From the NCBI GenBank assembly GCA_964639525.1, contig CAZXDS010000016.1, positions 1 to 31,675 on the forward strand: DNA of 31,675 nt, in the 5' to 3' direction. Position 1 is the first letter of the stretch. Every line of letters starts with the position of its first letter. The notes under the pieces were generated by a model, which was not told the origin of the DNA, did not search any database, and saw only the letters and a program-made list of their open reading frames with translations. This DNA comes from CAZXDS01 sp964639525. GTDB taxonomy: Bacteria; Bacteroidota; Ignavibacteria; Ignavibacteriales; Melioribacteraceae. The translations under genes and the position numbers were made by a program. This document shows, in pieces, positions 8,302-16,269 of the stretch.

Positions 8302-9311
8302 GTGTTCTTCAAAACCATTCTATTGTTAGAAAAGATAGTATTTCGGTTGAGTTCTTTTTCAAAAATGTTCAAAAATCGTTTAACATTAAACTGTTATCGG
8401 ACAAAGTTGGAATGGAAAGAAAAATTACCGAACAAAATTTGCATAGACCCGGTTTAGCATTAGCCGGGTTTGTGGATTTATTTGCTTACAAAAGAATTCA
8501 ACTTTTCGGAAACACGGAAAAAAAATATTTGGAAAATCTTACAAAAGAAGAAAGACTTAATTCCATAAAAAAATTAATGGATTTCCCGATTCCTTGTGTG
8601 ATATTTTCAGACGGCAATGTTCCTGAAAATGAGATTCGAGAATTGGCAAATGAAAAAAACATTCCCTTGTTTGGTTCTGATTATCCAACAACAAAATTGG
8701 CATATTTAATTAGTGATTTTTTAGATGATCAGTTTGCTCCTCGTCTTTCACTTCATGGTTCCTTTCTTGATGTTTATGGTGTTGGTATGCTTTTTATCGG
8801 AAAGTCGGGCATTGGGAAAAGTGAAGTTGCTTTAGATTTGGTTGAACGCGGGCATCGTTTGGTTGCCGATGATGTTGTTATTTTTACAAAAAAAGGTGAA
8901 GGAATTCTAATGGGTTCCGGCACTGATACGATTAAACATTTTATGGAAATTAGGGGAATCGGAATAATTGATGTTAGAAGTATGTTCGGTATCAGGTCAA
9001 TTCGTTTTCAAAAAAGATTGGAGGTTATAGTTGAATTGGAAATATGGAACAAAACTTACGAATATACTCGCACAGGACTTGATGAAAGTACAGTGAATAT
9101 TAACGGTGTGGAAATTCATTATATCAAATTACCAATAATCCCGGGGAAAAATATTACGGTGATTTCTGAATCGGTAGCTCTTCATTATATGCTTAAACAT
9201 TACGGTTATGATGCTGCTGAAGAATTAAGAAAACAAATTGAATCTAAAATTAAGGCAAAGTCATCAGATATTGAACGCGATGTTGATTATTTTGAACACG
9301 ATTTTGAATAG
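8298..9311 (+). CDS. hprK: HPr kinase/phosphorylase
   Basis: A 337-residue HprK. The N-terminal domain (about 1-130) contains the RPGLALAGF segment typical of the family. The catalytic domain has HGSFLDVYGVG, a P-loop GKSGIGKS at 168-175, a LVADD Walker-B-like strand and the family signature MEIRGIGIIDVRSMFG. HprK phosphorylates or dephosphorylates a seryl residue on HPr-type proteins in response to metabolic state. No PTS gene lies in this window, so its substrate here is unknown. In several Gram-negatives HprK works with incomplete PTS systems in regulation rather than sugar transport. It is coupled to hpf by a 4-bp overlap. The C-terminal ~25 residues are acidic. Confidence 0.93.
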   Translation: MSVLQNHSIVRKDSISVEFFFKNVQKSFNIKLLSDKVGMERKITEQNLHRPGLALAGFVDLFAYKRIQLFGNTEKKYLENLTKEERLNSIKKLMDFPIPCVIFSDGNVPENEIRELANEKNIPLFGSDYPTTKLAYLISDFLDDQFAPRLSLHGSFLDVYGVGMLFIGKSGIGKSEVALDLVERGHRLVADDVVIFTKKGEGILMGSGTDTIKHFMEIRGIGIIDVRSMFGIRSIRFQKRLEVIVELEIWNKTYEYTRTGLDESTVNINGVEIHYIKLPIIPGKNITVISESVALHYMLKHYGYDAAEELRKQIESKIKAKSSDIERDVDYFEHDFE

Positions 9312-9330
9312 TGTTTGATAAAAAATATTG

Positions 9331-9359
9331 TTGACAAAATAGAGTTTATTTAATAATTT
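9331..9359 (+). promoter_or_regulatory. possible sigma-70-type promoter for the M23 peptidase gene
   Basis: TTGACA at 9331-9336 is a perfect -35 hexamer, and TAATTT at 9354-9359 lies 17 bp downstream as a weak -10. The start codon is at 9370, so the predicted transcript would begin about 4 bases before ATG, nearly leaderless. No Shine-Dalgarno is seen, which fits a short leader. The match is by eye only. Confidence 0.38.
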
Positions 9360-9369
9360 CGCACTTGGT

Positions 9370-10320
9370 ATGAAACAATTTTATTACTTTTCAAAAAATA
9401 AATTAAAGTTTGTAGAAATTACAAATTTTTATGCGAAACTCGTACTCTTTATAGGAGTTATGAGTATTGTAATTTCGAGTATTTTATTCGGGGGTTATTT
9501 CGTAATACGCGAAGTTATCTTCCCCGATTCACAACTTGCAACTTTACAAACGGAAAACCGGAATCTTCATAAAAAAGTTTCACAATTGCTGAAAGACTAC
9601 AAAGAAACAAGTGCTGCTTTAGATAAAATAATTGATGCAGATAATACTTTAAGGCTTTCAGTTAATCTTAATCCACTAACAAAAGAAGAAAAAATTACCG
9701 GAATGGGTGGTAAAATATTCGATAATATTCCTATCTCAAATTCAAATGATTTGAATACGGTACTTAATACTGTGGACACATACATTGATAAAGTAGATGC
9801 ACAACTTGCTTTTGTAAAAAATAATTATTCTAAAATAAAATCACAATTTGATACTAATAAAAAACTGTATGCTTCTATTCCTGCAATTAAACCTGTTGAT
9901 GGAAGATACGGTGATAGATTCGGAATGCGTTATCATCCGATTCTTAAAGTAAAACGAATGCACAATGGAATTGATATTGTTGAAAATGTAGGTACAAAGG
10001 TTTATGCTCCGGGTAACGGCAAGGTTATTTTTGCAGGTCATAAAAGAACTACCGGTTATACAATTGAAATTGATCATGGGTTTGGCTATCAAACTAATTA
10101 TTTTCACCTTTCAAAATTGAAAGTTAGAAAAGGAAATAGAGTTAAACGCGGAGATCTGATTGGATTATCGGGAAGAACAGGTACTTTATGTAACGGACCT
10201 CATCTGCATTACGAAGTTCGTCATAACGGGATACCTTTGAATCCTCGCAAATTTATTTTTGATAACATTAGTCTTTTTGACATTGTTGCGCATAAAAATT
10301 CTAAGGAGAAAGTTCAGTGA
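9370..10320 (+). CDS. membrane-anchored M23 family metallopeptidase
   Basis: A 316-residue envelope protein. After a basic N-terminus a single membrane span runs about 24-46, followed by a coiled-coil stretch near 55-90 (ENRNLHKKVSQLL) and a linker. The C-terminal LytM/M23 domain starts near 175 and carries HNGID (H198, D202) and PHLHYEV (H278, H280), the zinc ligands and catalytic histidine of active enzymes. The fold strands KVYAPGNGKVIFAG and GDLIGLSGRTG are intact. It is therefore likely an active peptidoglycan DD-endopeptidase, tethered to the inner membrane with its catalytic part in the periplasm. Stop and start overlap with the next gene in GTGA, so a coupled function with the DUF2795 protein is worth considering. 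Confidence 0.92.
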   Translation: MKQFYYFSKNKLKFVEITNFYAKLVLFIGVMSIVISSILFGGYFVIREVIFPDSQLATLQTENRNLHKKVSQLLKDYKETSAALDKIIDADNTLRLSVNLNPLTKEEKITGMGGKIFDNIPISNSNDLNTVLNTVDTYIDKVDAQLAFVKNNYSKIKSQFDTNKKLYASIPAIKPVDGRYGDRFGMRYHPILKVKRMHNGIDIVENVGTKVYAPGNGKVIFAGHKRTTGYTIEIDHGFGYQTNYFHLSKLKVRKGNRVKRGDLIGLSGRTGTLCNGPHLHYEVRHNGIPLNPRKFIFDNISLFDIVAHKNSKEKVQ

Positions 10321-10559
10321 TATGGACAGTTGAATTAGCCCGGTATTTGGATGATGCTCCCTGGCCGGCTACAATTTTGGAGTTAGTTGAATATGCTGAT
10401 CGAATCGGAGCACCGTACGAAGTAATCGAAAATCTTAAAGAATCGAAAGAAAACGAAGATGAAGAGGAAGAAGAAATATACGAAAGTATAGATGATCTTT
10501 GGCCTGATCGTCCGACTGATGAAGATTATTTTTCGATGGATGCAGACGAATATACTTAA
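10317..10559 (+). CDS. small acidic DUF2795-like protein
   Basis: An 80-residue protein starting at GTG 10317, supported by AAGGAG at 10303-10308 (8-nt spacing) and a 4-bp overlap with the peptidase stop. The N-terminal half (WTVELARYLDDAPWPAT, then ELVEYADRIGAPYEVIENL) resembles DUF2795, a small helical fold of unknown function. The second half is strongly acidic, with a run of glutamates, then YESIDDLWPDRPTDEDYF. No catalytic residues, signal peptide or membrane segment are seen. Its fixed place between an M23 peptidase and holB and its conserved tail suggest a real housekeeping or regulatory protein, but no function can be assigned. Confidence 0.8.
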   Translation: MIWTVELARYLDDAPWPATILELVEYADRIGAPYEVIENLKESKENEDEEEEEIYESIDDLWPDRPTDEDYFSMDADEYT

Positions 10560-10570
10560 ATTATAATTTG

Positions 10571-11683
10571 ATGGAAAAGTTTCTCGACAAAGTTCAAGGG
10601 CAGCAAAGGGCGTTAAAAAATCTTTTCCAAATTTATAAATCCAATCGCATTCCCCATGCTTTTTTATTTTCAGGTAAAAGCGGTACTGGCAAATATTTTG
10701 CTGCTATCGAATTTACTAAACTGATTAATGGTCTTTACGCAGAAAGTGCTTCACAACATATTTCAAAAAGTATAGAATCTCTTTCGGAACCGTACATTCG
10801 TTTCGTTTTTCCATTACCTCGTGGGAAAAGCGAAACCGGTAAAGATAAACCTTATGATAAATTACAGCCCGCACAGTTAACTGAAATTCGTACAGAGCTT
10901 GAAAAAAAATGCATAAATCCATACTACACTGTTAATATTGAAAAAGCTTCAAATATTAAAATTACAAGTATCAGAGATATTAAAAGATTTACCGCATTAA
11001 GTTTTACCGATGTAAAATGGAGAGTGATAGTTATTTCTAAGGCGGAAAAAATGTCCGTAGAATCTCAAAATGCACTGTTAAAAAGTTTAGAAGAACCTCC
11101 GGAGGGAATTATTTTTATTCTACTCACTGAATCAAGTGAATATTTATTACCCACTATTAAATCACGTTGTTGGAACATTGAGTTTTCCCCACTTTCAAAT
11201 AATGTGCTTACAAATATTTTGGTAAATAAATTTGACATTGATAGTCAAGATGCGAAAAATGCAGCACTTTTTTCAGACGGTTCAGTTACTATGGCAATCA
11301 ATCTTTTACAAAATAATTTGAATGATATTCTTAAAAGTACAATCACAATTTTAAGATTTGCTATTGCAAGAAAATACTTTACTGCTTTACATGAATTAGA
11401 TAATTATATTAAAAATTATTCGTCTGAAATATTTTTGATGATTTTAAAATTTATTCTCCTTTGGATTGATGACGTTATAAAAGACAGACACACAATTGAC
11501 AATTATTATTTTGAACTCTACAAGGAGACAATAATTAAGTTTAATAGTAAGTTCAAAAATGTGAATGTAATAGAGCTTTATGACCGAATTAATTTCTTAA
11601 TTGCATCAATGGATAAAAAGGTCTCCTTGAATCTTATTGCCCTGAATACTATATTTGAAATTGGTACTCTTGGTTTAAGGTAA
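10571..11683 (+). CDS. holB: DNA polymerase III subunit delta' (HolB-like)
   Basis: A 370-residue AAA+ clamp-loader protein. The N-terminal RIPHAFLFSGKSGTGK gives a P-loop whose S/T after K is replaced by tyrosine, so ATP binding is doubtful, as is common for delta'. The sensor-1 region NALLKSLEEPP and the SRC motif in TIKSRCW are clear; SRC supplies the arginine finger to the gamma/tau subunits. The four cysteines of the usual zinc module between P-loop and sensor are absent, and that region reads VFPLPRGKSETGK. I chose ATG 10571; a TTG at 10568 is adjacent. No strong Shine-Dalgarno is seen. A PSP1-domain gene follows 5 bp later, the holB-yaaT order also known in Firmicutes. Confidence 0.88.
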   Translation: MEKFLDKVQGQQRALKNLFQIYKSNRIPHAFLFSGKSGTGKYFAAIEFTKLINGLYAESASQHISKSIESLSEPYIRFVFPLPRGKSETGKDKPYDKLQPAQLTEIRTELEKKCINPYYTVNIEKASNIKITSIRDIKRFTALSFTDVKWRVIVISKAEKMSVESQNALLKSLEEPPEGIIFILLTESSEYLLPTIKSRCWNIEFSPLSNNVLTNILVNKFDIDSQDAKNAALFSDGSVTMAINLLQNNLNDILKSTITILRFAIARKYFTALHELDNYIKNYSSEIFLMILKFILLWIDDVIKDRHTIDNYYFELYKETIIKFNSKFKNVNVIELYDRINFLIASMDKKVSLNLIALNTIFEIGTLGLR

Positions 11684-11688
11684 TTACA

Positions 11689-12513
11689 ATGTATAATATA
11701 GATCTTTCTTTTTTCAATTCAAGTTACGATTCCGTAGATGTTATTGAAGAAAAATGTAACGAAACTTACCACCATATGATAGTTGAGGCGGCGGATGCTT
11801 CAGCAACTATTTGTGCAGATTGTGAATCTAAAATGTTAAACACACCCAAGGATGACAGAAATATAATTATTTCAAAGTCTAAAGGGGTTTTGGGTGAACA
11901 TTTTTGCGTTATCCCTCCTAGCTATCATAGTAATGTTCAAATTGGTGATAGAATAGTTTTTCGTGTTGATGATTTTCAAGAAATTTCTAAAGTTGTTGAG
12001 GTTGGTGAAATTGTCAAATTCAGACGAAGTAAAGCAGGTAAGAGCAGAGAAACACTTCCTTCTTTTGTACGAAAAATAAATGAATATGATGATGAAAAAT
12101 TAAATAGAAATAAAAAAGATGAAGAAAGGGCAAAACCGTTTTTTTATAAAATGACGGAAAAATATTCATTAGAAATGAAATTGGTTGATGTTCATTTTCA
12201 GTTCGATAGAAAAAAATTATACTTTTTTTATACTGCTGATGGCAGAGTTGATTTTAGGCAATTAGCAAAAAGTTTGGCAAGCGAGTTTAAAACAAGAATT
12301 GAACTTAGGCAAATAGGGGTAAGAGACGAAGCTAAAATTATTGGAGGAATTGGAACTTGCGGGAGAGAATCGTGCTGTTCCTCTTTTATGAATTCGTTTA
12401 AGCATATTTCTACACAATATGCCAGCGATCAGCATTTGTCAACCCGACTTACAAAATTGAGTGGTCCATGCGGAAAACTTAAATGCTGTCTTTCCTTTGA
12501 ACTGGATAAATAA
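11689..12513 (+). CDS. PSP1 domain protein (YaaT/RicT-like)
   Basis: A 274-residue homologue of the B. subtilis YaaT/RicT family, near the 275-residue length of that protein. The PSP1 domain covers the C-terminal half, with KLYFFYTADGRVDFRQLAKSLA and then the cysteine signature: C224, C229 and C230 in GTCGRESCC, and C261, C266 and C267 in GPCGKLKCC. In Bacillus RicT forms an Fe-S-containing complex with RicA and RicF that supports RNase Y cleavage. Whether that applies here is unknown because no RicA or RicF homologue is in view. An extra C-x-x-C (about residues 37-40, ICADC) lies near the N-terminus. AAGG lies 8 nt before ATG, and the gene directly follows holB. Confidence 0.9.
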   Translation: MYNIDLSFFNSSYDSVDVIEEKCNETYHHMIVEAADASATICADCESKMLNTPKDDRNIIISKSKGVLGEHFCVIPPSYHSNVQIGDRIVFRVDDFQEISKVVEVGEIVKFRRSKAGKSRETLPSFVRKINEYDDEKLNRNKKDEERAKPFFYKMTEKYSLEMKLVDVHFQFDRKKLYFFYTADGRVDFRQLAKSLASEFKTRIELRQIGVRDEAKIIGGIGTCGRESCCSSFMNSFKHISTQYASDQHLSTRLTKLSGPCGKLKCCLSFELDK

Positions 12514-12579
12514 AAGAAATTATTTTTACTTATATACAGAATTGCATATCAAAAATTTAATAATTTAAGGAAAATTACA

Positions 12580-13596
12580 ATGAGAAAAGTAGTTATTGTC
12601 TCTGCCAAAAGGACTCCGGTCGGTTCTTTTCAAGGAAAATTATCCTCGGTTCAGGCTACAGAACTCGGTTCAATTTCAATTAAAGCTGTTTTGGACGAAA
12701 CGCAAATTGATGGAAATGTTGTTGATGAAGTTATTATGGGAAATGTACTTCCCGCAGGCGAAGGACAAGCACCGGCACGGCAGGCTGCTCTTAGGTCAGG
12801 TTTACCGAATAGTGTTGAGTGTTTAACAATCAACAAAGTTTGCGGAAGCGGTTTGAAAGCTGTTATGCTTGCTGACCAAGCTATTAAATGTAATGACGCC
12901 GATGTTATTATTGCCGGTGGAATGGAAAGTATGTCAAATGTTCCTTATATACTTCCGGGTGCAAGAAACGGTTATCGTTTGGGAAATAAAAAAGTAATTG
13001 ATACTTTGGTAAACGATGGACTTTGGGATGTTTACAACAATATTCACATGGGAAGCTGTGCCGACAGTTGCGCAAAGGATTTCAATTTTACACGTGAACA
13101 ATTGGATGATTTTTCAACAGAATCTTATCGAAGAGCAATTAAAGCACAGGAAACCGGTGCATTTAATGATGAAATTATNNNNNNNNNNNNNNNNNNNNNN
13201 NNNNNNNNNNNNNNNNNNNNNNNNNNNNNNNNNNNNNNNNNNNNNNNNNNNNNNNNNNNNNNNNNNNNNNNNNNNNNNACTGCTCCGGCAGACGCAATAA
13301 AACGTGTATTAGACAAAGCAAATATGACAACGGATGATATTGATTTATTTGAAATTAATGAAGCGTTTGCGGTAGTTTCACTTGCCGTAAATGAAATATT
13401 GGGATTGGATACTTCTAAAATAAATGTAAACGGCGGTGCTATTGCACTTGGACATCCAATCGGTGCAAGCGGTGCGAGAATTCTCGTAACATTGATTCAT
13501 GCAATGAAAAAACGCAACGCTGAGTTTGGACTTGCTTCCCTTTGTATCGGTGGCGGAGAAGCTGCTGCCGTAATTGTAAAAAATTATAAAAGTTAG
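12580..13596 (+). CDS. acetyl-CoA acetyltransferase (thiolase), interrupted by gap
   Basis: A thiolase with both ends present and its middle lost in the N run at 13179-13278. The nucleophile is C88 in NKVCGSGL. The C-terminal part has NEAFAVVS, the active-site GHPIGASGAR histidine and the second cysteine in SLCIGGGEAAA, so all catalytic residues are intact. Compared with ~392-residue family members, about 55 more residues are missing than the 100 N can hold, giving a true gap near 260 bp. It condenses two acetyl-CoA to acetoacetyl-CoA or runs in reverse. It sits 8 bp upstream of a 3-hydroxyacyl-CoA dehydrogenase, forming a short acyl-CoA operon. AAGGA precedes the ATG. Confidence 0.93.
   Translation: MRKVVIVSAKRTPVGSFQGKLSSVQATELGSISIKAVLDETQIDGNVVDEVIMGNVLPAGEGQAPARQAALRSGLPNSVECLTINKVCGSGLKAVMLADQAIKCNDADVIIAGGMESMSNVPYILPGARNGYRLGNKKVIDTLVNDGLWDVYNNIHMGSCADSCAKDFNFTREQLDDFSTESYRRAIKAQETGAFNDEIXXXXXXXXXXXXXXXXXXXXXXXXXXXXXXXXXXTAPADAIKRVLDKANMTTDDIDLFEINEAFAVVSLAVNEILGLDTSKINVNGGAIALGHPIGASGARILVTLIHAMKKRNAEFGLASLCIGGGEAAAVIVKNYKS
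13179..13278. other. assembly gap (100 N) inside the thiolase gene
   Basis: Exactly 100 N. The reading frames before and after happen to agree across 100 bases, so the true missing length should also leave remainder 1 when divided by 3 if the gene is intact. From family length I expect about 260 bp. Confidence 0.98.
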
Positions 13597-13604
13597 GTGA
13601 TATT

Positions 13605-14456
13605 ATGGAAATTAAAAAAGTAGCGGTTATTGGCGGCGGTACAATGGGAAACGGAATTGCTCACGTTTTTGCATTGAACGGTTTTGATGTTTCACTTGTT
13701 GAAGTTAAACAGGAACTGTTGGATAGGGCAATAAGTAATATTACAAAAAACCTTGACAGGCAATTAAAAAAGGGAAAAATTACTGAAGAGCAAAAACAAT
13801 CCGCACTTTCAAATCTGCATTTGGTTGTCGGTACTTCAAATATTTCTGAAGATACCGATTTGGTAATTGAAGCTGTAGTTGAAAACAAAGATATTAAACA
13901 ATCAATATTTAAAGAATTAGAATCTAAAATTAAAAGTGAAGCTATTTTCGCTTCAAACACATCTTCTATTTCAATAACAGAACTTGGTTCTGCTTGCAGG
14001 GAAGATAGATTTATCGGTATGCACTTTATGAATCCTGTTCCTATGATGAAACTTGTTGAAATTATTAAAGGCTATTCTACTTCAACGAAAACTTTTCAGA
14101 CTATAAAAGAACTTTCACTAAAACTCGGTAAAACTCCCGTAGAAGTTAATGATTATCCCGGATTTATTTCCAATCGTGTTTTAATGCCGATGATTAACGA
14201 AGCAATCTTTGCACTTTACGAAGGCGTAGCTTCGGCAGAAGATATTGATACGGTCATGAAACTCGGAATGAATCATCCGATGGGACCTTTAACACTTGCG
14301 GATTTTATCGGTTTGGATGTTTGCCTTGATATTATGTATGTACTGTACGAAGGATTTAACGACCCGAAATATCGTCCTTGCCCGTTGCTAAAAAATATGG
14401 TAGCTGCAAGAAAACTCGGAAGAAAATCCGGCGAAGGATTTTATAAATACGATTAA
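13605..14456 (+). CDS. 3-hydroxyacyl-CoA (3-hydroxybutyryl-CoA) dehydrogenase
   Basis: A 283-residue NAD(P)-dependent dehydrogenase of the Hbd/FadB-C-terminal type. The dinucleotide motif GGGTMGNG is at residues 10-17. HFMNPVP holds the catalytic histidine, and DYPGFISNRV and the C-terminal domain GMNHPMGPLTLADFIGLD are all present. The protein ends LGRKSGEGFYKYD, the family's usual end. It interconverts acetoacetyl-CoA and 3-hydroxybutyryl-CoA, the step after the adjacent thiolase. No crotonase, butyryl-CoA dehydrogenase or PHA synthase is adjacent, so the product route (butyrate, polyhydroxybutyrate or beta-oxidation) cannot be told. A second member of the family lies at 29311. Confidence 0.93.
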   Translation: MEIKKVAVIGGGTMGNGIAHVFALNGFDVSLVEVKQELLDRAISNITKNLDRQLKKGKITEEQKQSALSNLHLVVGTSNISEDTDLVIEAVVENKDIKQSIFKELESKIKSEAIFASNTSSISITELGSACREDRFIGMHFMNPVPMMKLVEIIKGYSTSTKTFQTIKELSLKLGKTPVEVNDYPGFISNRVLMPMINEAIFALYEGVASAEDIDTVMKLGMNHPMGPLTLADFIGLDVCLDIMYVLYEGFNDPKYRPCPLLKNMVAARKLGRKSGEGFYKYD

Positions 14457-14497
14457 CGATATTGTAAATACCGTATCTTAAACTATGTAAAAAAAAA

Positions 14498-14531
14498 CTT
14501 TAACCACGTATATTTTTGTATGTGGTTAAAG
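14498..14531 (+). terminator. stem-loop after the thiolase/dehydrogenase operon
   Basis: A perfect 10-bp inverted repeat (CTTTAACCAC at 14498-14507 and its complement at 14522-14531) extends inward by three or four more pairs, including G-U pairs, around a short T-rich loop. A run of A precedes it, while the downstream side is only loosely T-rich. It fits a terminator for the upstream operon, perhaps better read from the minus strand, or a structured guaA leader. Confidence 0.5.
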
Positions 14532-14721
14532 CTTAATAATATTTTCCTTTTATTCTGTTCGATAAATTTATTAATAATAATTTTGTGAGAAACAATTATT
14601 TTTATACGAGAGATGCAGAATAAGCTATAACTTCAAGTAAAATATCTTTTTCAACTTTATTGTATTCTAACTAAATTGCATAAATCAAATTTCACTTTCT
14701 TTCAATAACATAATACTCAAC
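14532..14721. other. AT-rich leader region before guaA
   Basis: This 190-bp stretch holds no open gene. CTTTTATTCTG near 14547 can pair with CAGAATAAG at 14616-14624 across a long AT-rich loop. I looked for the conserved blocks of a purine riboswitch and did not find them. A promoter for guaA should lie here but none is convincing. Confidence 0.4.
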
Positions 14722-16263
14722 TTGATATCAACCGACACAATTTTAATTTTAGATTTTGGTTCTCAATATACGCAGCTTATTGCACGGCGAATTAGAGAAG
14801 CAAATGTTTATTGTGAAATTCATCCGTATAATTTTAGCATAGAGAACATAAAGGAAATACAACCTAAAGGAATAATTATTTCCGGCGGTCCGATGAGTGT
14901 TTATGACGAGAATGCTCCGAAAATTGATACTGCAATATTTGATTTGAACATTCCAATTCTCGGTATTTGTTACGGATTACAATTAATAGCAAATCATTTT
15001 GGCGGGCGTGTTGAACCGGCGAAATCTCGCGAGTACGGAAAAGCGGAATTGCAATTGCTGAGTTACGCCGTAATATTTGAAGATGTAAGAAACAATGCAA
15101 TTGTGTGGATGAGCCACGGTGATTTCATTACCAGACTTCCCGAAGGGTTTATAATCAGTGCCAAAACAGAAAACTCACCAATTTGTGCAATATCAAATCC
15201 ATCAAGAAAAATATACGGTTTACAGTTTCATCCGGAAGTTGAACATACAAATGAAGGTAGAAAAATTCTAAATAATTATTTGTTCAAAGTATGCGAGTGC
15301 AAAGGAAATTGGACACCCGAAAATTTTATTGAATGGAGTGTTGAACAAATACGAAAAACTGTCGGCAGTAAATATGCAATTTGTGCATTAAGTGGTGGAG
15401 TTGATTCTTCTGTGGCAGCACTTCTTTTACAAAAAGCGATAGGTAATCATTTAATCTGCATTCATGTTGATAATGGTTTGATGCGTAAAAACGAAAGTGA
15501 AAAAGTTGTGAAAATGTTTGAGAAAAATTTTTCATTAGATGTAAAGCTTATTAATGCTTCCGGTGAATTCTTGTCCAAGTTGGAAGGAATTTCCGATCCT
15601 GAAAAAAAGAGAAAGATAATCGGCAATACTTTTATTGAAATTTTTGAACGAGAGGCAAAATCTTATTCAGATGTAGAATTTTTAGTGCAGGGCACTTTGT
15701 ATCCCGATGTGATTGAATCTGTTCCGGTAAAAGGAACGTCAGTTACAATAAAATCACATCATAATGTTGGCGGTTTACCTGAAAAGATGAATTTAAAACT
15801 AATTGAACCTTTTCGTGAATTATTCAAAGATGAAGTGAGAAAAATTGGTTACCAATTAGAGCTACCGAAAAAATTTATTGAAAGACATCCGTTCCCAGGT
15901 CCCGGACTTGCAGTAAGGATTCTTGGTGAAATTACAAATGAGCGTTTGAAAATATTGAAAGATACTGATGAAATTTTCATCAATCTTTTACACGAACTGG
16001 GGTTATACAATCAAATTTGGCAGGCATTTTCTGTTTTGCTTCCAATTCAAACCGTAGGCGTTATGGGTGATAATCGAACTTATGAAAATGTAGTGGCTTT
16101 GCGAGCCGTAAATTCAACTGATGGAATGACAGCCGACTGGTATCACTTTGATTCTGATTTTCTTGAGATTGCCTCTAACAAAATAATTAGCGAAGTTAAA
16201 GGAGTAAATAGAGTCGTTTATGATATCAGTTCCAAACCTCCTTCAACAATTGAATGGGAATAG
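14722..16263 (+). CDS. guaA: GMP synthase (glutamine-hydrolysing)
   Basis: A 513-residue two-domain GMP synthase. The N-terminal class I glutamine amidotransferase has C83 in GICYGLQ and H170/E172 in QFHPEVEHT as catalytic triad. The ATP pyrophosphatase domain has the PP-loop SGGVDSS at 224-230, and the C-terminal dimerisation domain has RHPFPGPGLAVRILGE and ends with the family tail KPPSTIEWE. It aminates XMP to GMP in the cytosol. The start is TTG 14722: no ATG or GTG lies in frame between it and the stop at 14668, and the DTILILDFGSQYTQ start matches family length. No Shine-Dalgarno is visible, so initiation may be weak or leader-controlled. A TPR gene starts 6 bp after its stop. Confidence 0.95.
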   Translation: MISTDTILILDFGSQYTQLIARRIREANVYCEIHPYNFSIENIKEIQPKGIIISGGPMSVYDENAPKIDTAIFDLNIPILGICYGLQLIANHFGGRVEPAKSREYGKAELQLLSYAVIFEDVRNNAIVWMSHGDFITRLPEGFIISAKTENSPICAISNPSRKIYGLQFHPEVEHTNEGRKILNNYLFKVCECKGNWTPENFIEWSVEQIRKTVGSKYAICALSGGVDSSVAALLLQKAIGNHLICIHVDNGLMRKNESEKVVKMFEKNFSLDVKLINASGEFLSKLEGISDPEKKRKIIGNTFIEIFEREAKSYSDVEFLVQGTLYPDVIESVPVKGTSVTIKSHHNVGGLPEKMNLKLIEPFRELFKDEVRKIGYQLELPKKFIERHPFPGPGLAVRILGEITNERLKILKDTDEIFINLLHELGLYNQIWQAFSVLLPIQTVGVMGDNRTYENVVALRAVNSTDGMTADWYHFDSDFLEIASNKIISEVKGVNRVVYDISSKPPSTIEWE

Positions 16264-16269
16264 CCAAAA

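Noticed and set aside
14532..14721. Purine riboswitch upstream of guaA
   Set aside because: The conserved core blocks of the known purine aptamer are not found; only AT-rich sequence with loose pairings is present.
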